Below, one piece after another: positions 33,550-44,726 of a DNA stretch of 64,000 bases. The notes under the pieces were generated by a model. It ran no database searches. It worked only from the letters and a program-made list of their open reading frames with translations, and was not told the DNA's origin. This DNA is from Monocercomonoides exilis (lineage: Eukaryota; Preaxostyla; Oxymonadida; Polymastigidae): contig LSRY02000030.1 in the NCBI GenBank assembly GCA_001643675.2, positions 296,501-360,500 on the forward strand, read 5' to 3'. The position numbers and the translations under genes were made by a program. Position 1 is the first letter of the stretch. Each line of letters begins with the position of its first letter.

Positions 33550-35853
33550 ATGTCCACCTATTGGGATTGTACCAAGAAATTATTTTTTCTTTCAAATAAA
33601 TATGGTTTTTATTTGATCTTTCTATTTCTTCTCAATCTAAAGATATCGAGCAAATTCAGATGCTCGGAAACAATTGGAATACATATTTGCAAGAATGTTC
33701 TCATGCTCTTGATGCAGTTATGGCAAAAACATTTAAGAATGATTATGCTGGAAGAGTTGTGAAATGGGAAGGAATTGTGAAGAAAGTCAACAATAATTCG
33801 GTGGAAATAATTCTTAGCCAAGAAAAGTCGCTTGAAAGTGAAGCTGATTTGCTTCTTCATGTTCTGTCAAATCGATTGAAAAAGAATAATTCAAATTTTG
33901 TGATTGGCAAAAAATTGAAATTTAAAGCGAAACTCTTATCATATAGTTTGCTTTATAACTTTGTTTTGATAAATATATAAAATTATTCCTTATATTTTTA
34001 TTATATTTTTAGAGGATTCAAAGGCTATTCCATTCAGAGCTGAACTTGCAAGAAAATCTGCACATAATGAGGAATTGGATTTAACATGGGAACAATTTTC
34101 AAATGTTTTTCGAACAGATGAAGAATTGACACCTGAATTTCAATTTGAAAAGCATTGGAAAGGGCATGAACTTTCATGTCGAATGAACGTTTTATCGGTT
34201 TCAGAGAAGACTCATGCAATACATAATCATTATGAAGCAATAATTGCATCAGATACGGCTAATCTGGACAGAAGCAATGATGCAGTTGTTTTGTTGATGC
34301 GTTCGTCAGAAATTGATCACGCGAATTATCTGAGAGAAATTACTGGAAGAAAAGTTGGGCTTATCTGCAGATGTGTCAGAAGAGTTCCTGTTCACATTAT
34401 GCTTTTTGACGATTTTGATGCAAATGAAAAGATTTCTTTTGGCAATTGGATGAAGAAAAAGAAAGAGGAAAAAGAAGAATTAGAGAAAAAAATGCTGTTG
34501 AAAGAGAAAGAAGAAAAGGAGAAGAAGAAAATCGAGGAAGAAAATAAAGCCAAAGAGGAAGCAGAAGAAAGAAAGAGAAAAGAAGAAGCGTTGGAAAAAG
34601 AAAAAGAAGAAATTAAGAGACTTTTGGAAGAAGAGCGGAAAAAAGTGGAGGAGCTGCAACGAACATTGGAGGAAGCGAAAAGGCAACTTGAAGCCAAACA
34701 AAAGGAAGAGGAAGAGAAAAAGAAGAGTGAAGAGGAAGAAAAGAAGAAGATCGAAAAAGAAGAAGAAAAACAAGAAAAACAAGAAGATAAAGATAAATTG
34801 CTGAAAGAGGAAAATAGAATCAATGAAATCGAAGCTGAAACAAAAGACCAAATGCCAAACGATACAAACTCAGAATCACAATTGCCAACACTCAGCAAAT
34901 CTGAATTGTTACCACCATCTCATTCTTCTTTAATCACTTCTTCTTCTTCTTCTTCTTCTTCTCCTTCTCCTTCTTCTTCTTCTTCTCCTTCTCCTTCTTC
35001 TTCTTCTCCTTCTTCTCCTTCTTCTTCTTCTGATTTATCAATCTCAGCCTCAACCTCAACTCCACAAATTACTAACGAAGCATATCGCTCGTCTTCTCCA
35101 TCCTCCTCTCGCAGCTCTTCTCCTTTAACATCGCCTTCTTCTTCTTCTTCTCATTCTCGCCGTTTTTCCTTCGCTGCGCAGCGGATTCAGAGCTACAACT
35201 CTTCTGCAGCTGTTGCCCAGACTGCTGCTGGTGCTTCTGCTGCTGCTAGTCCAACCTCAGCTTCACCGTCTTCACCTTCTTTGCAACGCCACACGTCACA
35301 TGGAACAAACAATGCATTGAGCACAACACCTCACACTGTCTCTCCTTCTGGCTCTCTTTCGCCTTCATCGTCGACTTCTTCTCTGCACGGGCATGCACAG
35401 TCATATCCAATATCTTCAGTGTCTTCATCTTCTATTGCAACTCCTATTTCAGCTTCAGTGCAGTCTTCTTCCTCCTCCTCTTCCTCCTCCTCAAATGCAG
35501 CTTCTTCTTCTTCTTCTCCTCCTGCTACCTTTACCCCGTCGATTGACTACACTGCGCCAGCCAGCTCTGTCTCTGCAATGCGAGAGAAGTTCAACAAGTC
35601 GCAGCAGCCGATTGCACCGTCTCTTCCTCGTTCTTTGTACTCGTCTTCTGGTGGAGCATCATCTCTTTCAACACCCCATTCAACACGCAGACTGTCTGGC
35701 ACGTATTCACCGTACTCTGCATCTACCACACCAAACACACAGCCAGCGGCGGAGAAGAGCGAGAAGACGGCACAGGGCACCATTGACTATGATTGGTCAT
35801 TTAAAGTATCAGAAATACGAAAGAGATTCGAAAAGAATCCTGAACAACAGTAA
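33550..35853 (+). CDS. Unrecognised coiled-coil and Ser-rich protein
   Basis: Exons inferred as 33550-33568, 33643-33945 and 34013-35853 (introns 74 and 67 nt), giving about 720 aa. If the ATG at 33660 is the start instead, the product is about 708 aa and the tiny first exon disappears. Residues 1-245 look like a globular alpha/beta region with two beta-rich parts (WEGIVKKVNNNSVEIILS; then CRMNVLSVSEKTHAIHNHYE). Residues of about 254-390 form a charged coiled coil. The next 250 are low-complexity Ser, Pro, Ala and Thr. A short motif occurs twice near the C-terminus: SAMREKFNKS and VSEIRKRFEKN, the latter almost at the end. The first part resembles OB-fold-like sequence only vaguely; I do not assign a family. 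The second intron is well supported by phase; the first exon is doubtful because it overlaps a transposon end. Confidence 0.65.
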
Positions 35854-38602
35854 TTTTAATAGTTCTTTCAAATTTTTATGTTTAAATGATTGTTATAAAT
35901 TTGTCAATTGTTCGATTCATTTGTTTCACTTTTTCAAGAATTATTGCTAATGTTTTCATACAATTTTTTTTCTTTTTTTCTTTATGTTAATGTTTTATAT
36001 CTTTTTTCTGTTAATTTTATTTATTTTAAAAACACTTATTCCAGTGCTTAAAAATCTTTTTTTTTTTTTTTTGTCTCAATTTCGTGTTAAATATTAAATT
36101 GTATAAAGAGGAAAATGATGAGATAATGATAGTTGAGGGTGGAATCCTTTCCAAGCTTTTCCACTATTAATATTGAAGAAAATTGCTACATTTAGGTTAA
36201 TTATAAATGAAAGGCGTCATTGAAATTTGAAAAACAGCATATGATTGTAAGGAATATCAGGCAAACCCCAATATAATTACGTCGAATGTTATCAACATCA
36301 CCAATAGGGTAAAAGGAAACTTTTAGGGTTACAAAATACTTGACAATACACTATATAAAAATGCTTTTTGTTCATAAGCTAACGATCATCATCACTCTTT
36401 GGTGTTAATTTTATGTTATATTTATAATTTATCTTTTTTCGGGTTTTCGTTCTCAAAAACAACTGTCCCCTAATTGAAATTTTTAATAATTTTTTTTGAT
36501 AAATTCATTAAATTACAATAAAAAGACATTTTCAGGTTTTTAAATTTGAATATTATTGCTGTTTTCAATTGTTAGTGTTGAAAATAACTCAATTAAAGCA
36601 TTTTTTTGAAGTTTGAAAAAAGTCTCGTAAAACTTAAGATTTGAATAAAAAAACCATTCGATCATTTTTTGTTTTGATCAATATGTTATTATTAACCTCA
36701 TGTGTCGATAATATCTTGACATTGCATTTTTTAGCTTTTTATTCATTGATTTAACGAAAAAATTAGGAACACCTATAGTGGTTTTTTGTCACAATATCAC
36801 ATCTTCCTGTATAGAAAATGTTTTTTTTTCCCAAAATGTGTTTTAATAAGTCTAAATAAAATAATAAAAATGATGTTATCACTTTCGGAAAATGAGTTTT
36901 GTGAAGAATTTTCTAAAATTGAAAAATTGATCCAAAATCAGATTATTAATAAAACTTCATTTGGGATTATCTATGAATAGTGACATTGAATATTATCTAA
37001 ATCGGATATTGACACAAAAAGTTGTGCAAAATCCAATGTGATTATATCCGTTTTGACATGATATTAACATGAAATATCAGATTTATATCCATCCCAAAAT
37101 TTTTCTGAATTCGATTCTATTCTCTCAATTCAATTAATGAAATCACAGTTATCAGAAATATCTTTGTCTTCTTTTGTTTTTTGTGAATAATCTCCCAAAT
37201 CTTCTTCCACTTCTTGCTCTTTATCAGTTTTATTATATTCGACATCATCTGGTGTGTTGAGAAAAGGGTTATTATTAATTTGCTGGATTTTGTATAATGA
37301 ACAATTTCTGTGTTGAACATTACTCTCCACGCAATCATCTGAAAAGCAGTATGTGAAAATTACAAAAAAGTTCAAATTAATATGCATGAAATTGTTAAAA
37401 TCAGATAATTTCCAACAAATATTTCGGTTTGAGAATTCCTTTTGAATGTTGATAAATGAATTCTGAAAATAAATAACATTTTTTAAAGATAATTACATTT
37501 TTGCAAAAGTTAATCTCAAACATCGTCTTTTGAAACAATTGTCATTCTTTTTTTTCCTAAAAATAAATAATTCCTATCCAATGGAATACAACCTTTTAAA
37601 AAAAACCCAACGAAAAAAATCACGATTTCAAAAATTATAACGCTTCGGTCAATATTAATCAGGTTAAATTAACAAAAAACTTGCAATATTTTATTTTTTT
37701 GTTTTCATATTCTATTCATCATTTGATTGATGAAAATAAATTTTCATTGAAGGGAGGGATCATGAAACAAAAGCATAATTGTGAAAAGAAAAACAAAAAG
37801 AAAAGACAAAAAAGAATGAAAATGAAAAATGATTTTATAAACAGGTTCTTGTTGGAATTATTACAAATGAATCAAATGCAAAATATTTTTATTAGTGGAA
37901 AAAATAAACTTTCAAGCTTTTTATGCATAAAGCACAAAAAAATTGAATCACTCATAACTTTATCAATCATTTTCAAATTTCAAAATAAATCGGTTTTTCC
38001 CGTCTGCAAACAGCCATCACTGATGTTATCACAAAAAGTTTTGTGAAATTCCGTGCATGTCAAAAAATGAACACATTTTTTTTTTTAATTTTTTGTACAC
38101 AAAAAGCTTTTTAATAGTATATAATTTTTCGATGAAAATTCCTGATGTTAGATATTTCTACCCAATAGTATTTTAATTTCGTTATCAACGCTTTTTTTTT
38201 ATTTAATCATTTTGAAATTTTGTCAACATAATTTTTATTGTCAAATAATAAAAAAAAGGAATTTATGAAAAAAACATGAAGAACATAAAAGGACTCAGAA
38301 AATGAAATTGATTTTGATCAAGAAAACTTTTCCATTTATTTTTTGAATTAATCTATGAAAAAGAATTAACTTACTGGAATTAGAAAAATAAATGAAGAGG
38401 AAGATTTCGTATTATTTTTTTTTGTTTTATTCAAGAAAATTCAAGGAAACTCAATGTCAAAAAATGAAAAAAGTCTTTATTTAATATATCATAAAATTTT
38501 TTATATTTCTGATTTTTTTTGAAATCTATATTCATTAAAACATCGATAATGATTATAATGATGAGAAAATGGTTGTTTGAAGTGTTTGAAGTTTTGCTTT
38601 TA
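35854..38602. other. AT-rich intergenic region
   Basis: No well-supported gene. A stretch near 37925-38060 resembles 63345-63470 (shared words cactcataactttt, atttcaaa and tgttat..caaaa..ttttgtga), another dispersed AT-rich repeat. gtgattatatccg near 37037 is reminiscent of the iterated word of the mariner-like MITE. Confidence 0.45.
37130..37464 (-). other. Possible small secreted-protein exon(s)
   Basis: A minus-strand frame is open from an acceptor-like tattttcag near 37464 to a stop at 37130. From an internal Met (37387) it reads MHINLNFFVIFTYCFSDDC, which could be a signal peptide. It continues with an Asn-, Asp- and Glu-rich hydrophilic peptide, less AT-driven than random frames here. 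A second acceptor-like ctgcttttcag lies at about 37338. No family is recognised and it may be noise. Confidence 0.25.
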
Positions 38603-39220
38603 CCTCTTCTTCATTTTCCTTGCTGCTCAATCGAAATCAATTGGATTGGATCGCCAGTTATCCATAAAACAAATGAACATCAGCTTTACAGTAACATATT
38701 AGAAGAAAAAGTCAAGGAATATGAGGCATTTTCTGCCTGTTGACGAAATTGAGGATGAATGTGGAAGAAAGTGGCCGATGATGTTAAAAGGCATATTTTT
38801 TGAGAAACAATTGAAGAAGAAGAATGAACACTTCAACAGCAAAAATATCTTCTTCGATTGCTTTTCTTTAAAATACTGCCACATCATCAAATATGATGAT
38901 TAATCCTCATTTATAACTTTCTTTCCTCTTTCAGGCGGTGTTGATGAATGTTGGCTTATTAAATCTGAAATCAATAAATCCGCTTTGGTGGCTTCCTCTT
39001 TCTTTTTAAAGACATCATCATCATTTCTATTTGCTTTTCTCCTCTTCATTTGTTTCTTTTAAAAATAGCTTCCAATCTGGTTTAGCCCTATTGCCTGCTT
39101 TTCCTCCACAACATTCCCCTCTTTCCCATTGTTATTTCTCTTCTCTCCTTTTGTATTTCCTCATTCTTCACAGCTTTTCTGCCTTTCTGCCTTTTCCTCA
39201 AAATGACATCTTCAAAAAGT
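38603..39220 (+). repeat. Inverted-repeat copy 2, with conserved short reading frame
   Basis: Reverse-oriented partner of 22490-23090. The conserved frame is on the plus strand (about 38725-38903): DECGRKW, Lys-rich stretch, then the same C-terminal words as copy 1 (FNSKNIFFDCFSLKYCHIIKY) before TAA. The copies are identical over long runs near the stop. After the stop a cctctttcag acceptor-like sequence and pyrimidine-rich DNA follow. The similarity ends at about 39220, just before the DIRS element begins. Confidence 0.65.
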
Positions 39221-39276
39221 TCGCAATAGAGCGAAAATACGAACGCAAGGAGCAGGTTTGCTCCTCGATAATGAGT

Positions 39277-40950
39277 ATTGTTCACGATTTATGGGTGGTT
39301 TAAGATCTAACATCTCCAATACTCAATTTCAAAGAAAATCTTTATTGTCCACAATTAAAACAAAGCAGCGACCGGTTTTGAAAAAATACAGAGACAGCGA
39401 TGGAAAAGAATTAGATCTTTTTTTGGAACTGGAAAGAGTGGAAAATATTATTGAAGAACTAACCAAGATCTGAGCATGTAAGACATCATCCGGAATTGTA
39501 GATAGTGTACAGCTGATAGAGTTGAACAGAGAGTCGCGTTGAATAAAGAGATAATATCGAGAACAGAAGCTGCAAAACAGAAAACTGGAATTATTAAAAT
39601 CGTGAGATATTTATGCAAAATAAAGGAAAATGAGCCACACATAGCCGCGAGACATAGAATAATTTAGAAATCGCTGGATGTTGTGAGATTAAAAGAAGAT
39701 AGATCCACAAGTTGCAGAGAGATTTTAATTGAGAAAGAATCTTCTTTCAAAAATAATATAATTAATAGAAATGAAGCTGTGCATATTCAAGAGATAGTTA
39801 CAAAGAATGAAATAACAAAGAGACGAAAGTATTTATGCAGACTGAAAAGGATAAAGTGCCGCTTATTGTGGCGAGATAGCTATAAAGAGAGGATCTTCTA
39901 AATACCGAAAGAAGATAATAAGTGTAATGAGGAGCGCAGTTCCGTGAGATATGGATAAACTCAGCAACAAAACATATTCAGTTATATATCGCAAGCTTTT
40001 TTGTGAAGATCGATATACACACTGCAGCGAGATTTTAATAGAAGGATAAATTTGTTGCAGTTTGAAGATAATCAATTGAAATGAAGCTGTGTATATTCAA
40101 GAGATAGTTGCTTAGAATCAAACCACGTTAAATCTCGAGATTATAAGAAAAGAAAAAGCGAAGAGAGAAAACAAAGCCGTGCTCTGCCGCGAGGCCAAGA
40201 GAGGAGAGAGAGAAGAGAGAAAATATAGAAACACAATTTAATTGAGATTATTAGGAAGAGAAAACTCAGCTAATTAAACCAACTTTAGCAAAGGAAATAT
40301 AGACAAACTGTGTTACGAAACAGCACGACAAACAGAAACGATGAAATATAATTGATTGATAATAAGAAAAGTTACAATGTTTATATACGAAGATATTCAC
40401 AAATATGAAACCGCGAAAAATAACGAGACTGAGAGAAAAAAGATAGCCGTGACATGAAGCGAGATTATTGTATAGAGAGAAACCGCTTTCTATTGAAAGA
40501 GTTTGAATGTAGAGAAAGCAGAGGTTACTGCGAGATAAGGATAGAGAGAGAAATGGAAAGAAATAACGAACGGATAATACAACAAGAAGGAGCGCATTAT
40601 CACGAGATAGGTGCAGATATAGAAACCGCTAAATATCGTGAGAAAATCGAAGAAAAACCGCGTAAAATCGCGAGTGGAAGATAGAGCAAGAGACCGCGGA
40701 AGACTCTAAGACGAAGATATAGAAAGAAGTCTCACAGCACGGCGTGAAGAATATAGAGGAAGGCTCCTCATGTTTCTGCAAAATGAGAACGAAGAATAAG
40801 ACAATACGCGAGAAGGAAATCAAGAGAGGAATAAAGCAAGCTTCTAGGATTGTTATCGAGTTCCTTAATGGAAACTATCAGAGTGGGGAGTTGAATAGAT
40901 CTATTGAAGATTTTCACGAAGGAGCAATTGCTTCAACCTTTCTAAGGAGG
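39277..40950 (+). pseudogene. Decayed 5' (gag-like) region of the DIRS element
   Basis: No continuous frame. Short plus-strand frames (39683-39901, 40454-40684, 40744-40956) are rich in Glu, Arg, Lys and Tyr, with repeated patterns such as CREI, YREKI and EIRIEREMERNNER. A DNA word aatgaagctgtg.atattcaag then agatagtt occurs twice (about 39769 and 40078). I infer an ORF1 built of imperfect Glu/Arg-rich repeats, now broken by stops and shifts. Confidence 0.5.
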
Positions 40951-40952
40951 AA

Positions 40953-42686
40953 ATGAAAAACGGAGTGGTGAAGCCCGTGCCAGAGTCGGAGGTGAAGTGG
41001 TTCAATCCGATATTCATGGTTCGAAAGAAGAACGGAAAGTGGAGGAAGATCCTGGATTGCAGGGGTCTAAACGAGGAAGTGTAGAAAAAGCACTTCAAGA
41101 AGGATTCCCAGGAGACAGTGATGGAATTCCTAGAGAAGAACGATTGGATGACCACTTTGGATATATCGAGTGCATGCAAACATGTCAAAGTGGACGAGCA
41201 ATTCAGTCCCTATCTGTGCTTCAGCTTTCAAAGTCAATGTTACGCTTACGTAGGGATGCCATTTGGGGCAAAGGATGCGCCCAGAGTTTTCACGAAGTTA
41301 ATGAGACGGGCGGCATCATATATAAGAGAAAAGTGGAAAGTGAAGCTAGTAATTTATCTGGACGACATTCTCCTCATGCACCCAGACAGGGATGCATTGA
41401 GATCGATCTCACAGGAGATAGCCCAGTTCCTGAGAAGTGTGGGCTGGATACTGTCGGAAGAGAAGTTGAAGTTGGAACCCGCAAGGAGCGTGGAGTTTCT
41501 GAGATGGTTGTGGAATTCAGAGGAGATGGATGTGTCACTCCAGGAGAGGAAGAGAGTGCTGCTGCTGGAGGATGTGCAAACCTGGATTGTATACGCAAAG
41601 AAAAGGAAGAGACAAAAGACAAGAGACTTAGCAGCACCCCTCGGGAGGCTGAACTTCGTGAGGTCACAACACCCACCAGCGAGCTTGTGGATGAAGCGCA
41701 TGCAATACATACTGAGGCAGGCAATAGCCCGCGGAGGCTGGAAAGGAACGGTGATAGCCAACCCAATGATGCTGGGAGAATTAACACATTGGAGAATGAT
41801 CCTGCAAGAGAACAGACCAAGGAGTCAGAAGAGAATGAACAGATTAGCAGAACTAACAACATATGCGTCAAAGCTGGGTTGGGGCGCAGTGTAAACAATA
41901 CTGGAAGAGAACAAAGAAGAGAAGATCAATGTCCACAGAAGTTGGACACTCCAGGAGAGTGCATTAGCGATTAACGAGAAGGAATCCAGAGCAGTGTTGA
42001 GGACACTAGAGAGAAAGTGAGCATGGCTGCAACAGCAGAAGATAGACCATATTCGTCTGAAGACAGACAACATGTCCACTAGATGGACGATTCATAAGAA
42101 GAGGGGAGCTTCATCGCTCATTCCAACACTGAGAGCATTGGAGAAGAAACTAAACATTCTGGACCTTACAATACAAACGGAACACCTCCCTGGAGAACAG
42201 AACACGGAAGCAGATGCACTCAACCGGATGGCGAAAAAGCCGGATTATGCACTGAAGGGGGAGAAAGTCGCAGAGATATTACAAACAATCGCACAGAGAA
42301 CACTAGATACAATCTTAGAACCGATTGCGCCGGTGCCCTGCGGAAGGAATTGGAGACTATCCTCTCTGAGAGGGAGGAGAGAGAGAGGAATGCAAGGAAA
42401 CGAGATTGTACTAGTCCATCCGTTCCTGAGAAACATCGGACGGACCCTGAAAAAGAAGATGAAGGAAGCCCAGAGGGAACTAACGATTCTGATTCTGCTA
42501 GCCTGGCGGGGGCAGACCTGGACCCCGCTACTGCAGCCTGGGCATTCGATAAAGACCCTGGGGACCTTTCAGGAGTGCATGATACCGGGAGCGAAGATGA
42601 GAAGGGAAGGCTGGAAGCTACCCCCAGGAGAGGTAATAAGCGTAATTCTGGAGAGGAAAATACTCCAGGAAGGGACCTCTTCTTGA
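40953..42686 (+). pseudogene. DIRS reverse transcriptase/RNase H
   Basis: One frame with stops at TAG 41082, TAA 41892 and TGA 42018. Reverse transcriptase signs are WFNPIFMVRKKNGKWRKILD, then MTTLDISSACKHV, FGAKDAPRVFTKLM and the catalytic box VIYLDDILL. RNase H signs are GWGAV around 41885 and HLPGEQNTEADALNRM around 42183. A DIRS-typical block after RNase H (HPFLRNIGRTLKKKMKEAQ, then LAWRGQTWTPLL) ends at 42686. The enzyme would copy the element RNA into DNA. The three stops make this copy inactive under the standard code. A long overlapping frame at 40997-41974 is a shadow. Confidence 0.85.
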
Positions 42687-43645
42687 CATGGGGAGAAGAC
42701 GTTGGAGCAAAAGACATAGCTGCAGCGATACTGAGAAATCAAAAGAGTGAAAGATATACGTGGAGAGCGCTACGAAGATTCAAGCAATTCCAGGACAGAG
42801 AAAGCATGGATGACACCGAACCTTTCACAACCAAAGATGCCAAATGGATTATGGCAGAGTTCACTGAAACACTTTCAAATACAAACCTGTCTAGTGGAGT
42901 GATTCATCAGACAGTACGGAAAGTTCAGGATTCTATTAACCTTTTTAGGGAGACTAAGATTGATCGAAAGGACATAAAAATATTTCAAAAGACTAATGTG
43001 GGAGAAAAGCCGAGAAAGGGCAAACGGTACAAGATGATGTGGGATCTCACAATTATCACAAAATGGGCAAAAGCCACCTACGACTCAAAGGATACACGAA
43101 CACTCCAGAGGAGAGCCTTCATTCTCATAATGATTTTAGGAGCGTTAAGGTCAGATTAGCTTGAGAGAATGAGAAGAGAGACAAACATATTAAAAGATAA
43201 TATAATACTAACACATGAACGAACCAAGACATGTGGAGGTGAGGTTATCAAAGTTATAATAAATAAACATCCAAACCCACGTATAGATGCTGTTGCAGCG
43301 CTCCAATGTTGGATGGTGTGCACAAAGACAACTTTTCAGAATGAACATGTGTGGTTCGACATAGAATGGAGAAGAACTGCTAATTTGCAGATAATCAAAG
43401 AAGAATTAGTGGCTGTCCTGAGAGAGAACGGAATACCCGACACATTGACCACACACTCGATAAGACACACTGTGATAACACACTTAGCTAGACAACAAGA
43501 CGCAGATTGGAAAGCAATCAATGCTTATGCGAGATGGGCGCCAGGTTCTTGAGTAGCCCAGAAGTATTACACAGTGCTTTCGGTTCAAGACACAAATTGG
43601 ATCCTGGAGACAATCAGCGGAACAGCACCCCATGCAGGAAAGTGA
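42350..43645 (+). pseudogene. DIRS tyrosine recombinase
   Basis: The frame overlaps the end of the RT/RH frame and has stops at TAG 43157 and TGA 43550. The catalytic domain shows the first Arg in LGALRSD (about 43145, directly before the TAG), the HxxR box in HSIRHTVITHLARQ (about 43460) and the likely nucleophile Tyr in VAQKYYTV (about 43565). An N-terminal SAM-like DNA-binding part precedes it (RNQKSERYTWRALRRFKQF). In DIRS elements this enzyme inserts a circular DNA intermediate instead of an integrase. Inactive here. Confidence 0.85.
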
Positions 43646-43747
43646 AACAAGTCAGAGAAGGATAGAGAAAGGAAGGATATAAGAAATGAGAATACATAAT
43701 CAGGAATAAAGGAATATACAGGAGAAAGTGCACAAGATGGGGGAGAA

Positions 43748-44125
43748 GTGTATATGAGCAAGAGGAAGAAATCGAAGAAACGATATCCTATTCGAAATAA
43801 GAGTTTACGGAATGAGAGTGATATAGCTCAACTTCCCAAAGGTGAAGAGACGCCCCCCATAATTCCCCGCTGCATTATGGAGTTGACGGAGAACAGACAT
43901 ACTGCCTCACAGAAGAAGTTTGAATCTGATTGGAGGAGAAGCGGAGAGAGAAGCATAGGACAAATTGTCAGGCCCGCTCAAGTGTCGAAGACCAGATCAG
44001 GAACACCCCGAAAACGTTCCAAGAATTGGAGGGAGTTGAGACAAGGGACGCACATTCATCCGCAGTCCCTCTGTTCATCCGCCGCACGATATTGTGCTAG
44101 GCAGGAGGGTTTAAGATCACTATAG
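43748..44125 (+). other. Open frame in the DIRS 3' part
   Basis: 125 codons in the same frame as the recombinase, basic and Ser/Arg-rich (MYMSKRKKSKKRYPIRNKS start). It may be a real late part of the element or chance. No family recognised. Confidence 0.3.
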
Positions 44126-44183
44126 CAGAAATAGAGAGGGATTTCAGAACTCATTATCAAGGAGCAAACCTGCTCCTTGCGTT

Positions 44184-44374
44184 TGTTGATTAGCTTTATT
44201 GTGAATCCCTCAATTTTTCAACTGCTGATGTAATTCAAATAATAGGAGGATCAATCAAAAAAGAAATGACAAAATCAATTCATCCATTAATGCTTTCAAT
44301 GCGTAATCCAAAGATTAATAATTTTTCCTTGTTGAAGATTTGCAGATGTCCATTCTCTCGAGCTCAGTTTATTC

Positions 44375-44425
<51 letters not shown>

Positions 44426-44726
44426 AGAAAAAAGAAAAAAGAAAAAAACCAAATACAAGCAGATGAATTTATTTGTAAAGATGGATAAGATTTCAATTCC
44501 ATGTTGCTAGAAGAAATGAAGATGATGATGAATTTTCAAATCCAATGACGCTTATCATTAGCTGAATAACTGTAACCTTATTTGTTCCATTCTGAACCAA
44601 CATTTAGTTAATCTGAATTATGCTCATCTTGCATTGTTTGTATAAGAATGGATTCACTAATTATTTCTAAATATTGTGAGAAACATATAACTTTGAGAAA
44701 ATCATTGAACAATAAATTGAGTTTAA
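44184..44726. other. Spacer with long poly-A/AAG tract
   Basis: No gene. 28 consecutive A occur at 44375-44402, followed by AAAAG repeats to about 44447. This is a simple repeat or the tail of an old retroposed sequence. Confidence 0.5.

Larger units (their letters stand above)
31866..33575. mobile_element. Nested transposon island with outer inverted ends
   Basis: The outer ends are about 36 bp and inverted. The left (31866-31901) begins ttggtactttcccaatag and continues gtggacattaccctt; the right (about 33540-33575) is the reverse complement with three or four changes. The 4-bp word gaaa flanks both ends (31862-31865 and 33576-33579), a possible target duplication. Inside are a fold-back repeat, a TA-flanked mariner-like MITE and a MITE with 8-9 bp duplication, all listed separately. 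No transposase gene is present. Confidence 0.65.
39242..44183 (+). mobile_element. DIRS-type tyrosine-recombinase retrotransposon
   Basis: About 4.9 kb. The 35-bp inverted ends lie at 39242-39276 and 44149-44183 with one mismatch. Each contains a small hairpin (ggagca, ggt, tgctcc). Order inside: a decayed 5' region with internal repeats, a reverse transcriptase/RNase H frame, an overlapping tyrosine recombinase frame and a trailing open frame. Overlap of the RT/RH frame by the recombinase frame, inverted ends and no obvious target duplication are DIRS hallmarks. A direct echo of the left interior (gggtggtttaagatc, about 39292-39306) occurs near the right end (gggtttaagatc, about 44107), the place where DIRS elements keep their internal complementary region. 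Confidence 0.85.

Noticed and set aside
40997-41974. 325-codon plus-strand frame over the DIRS RT region
   Set aside because: It is in another phase from the RT motifs (YLDD, FGAKDAPRVF) and has no family-like words; a shadow frame.
10034-43552. Alternative code with TAA/TAG as glutamine, suggested by stops in transposase and DIRS frames
   Set aside because: TGA also interrupts these frames, and the giant genes avoid all three stops over about 7,200 codons.
44375-44450. Poly-A tract as a retrogene tail
   Set aside because: No coding or SINE-like body is recognisable upstream, so a plain simple repeat is the safer reading.
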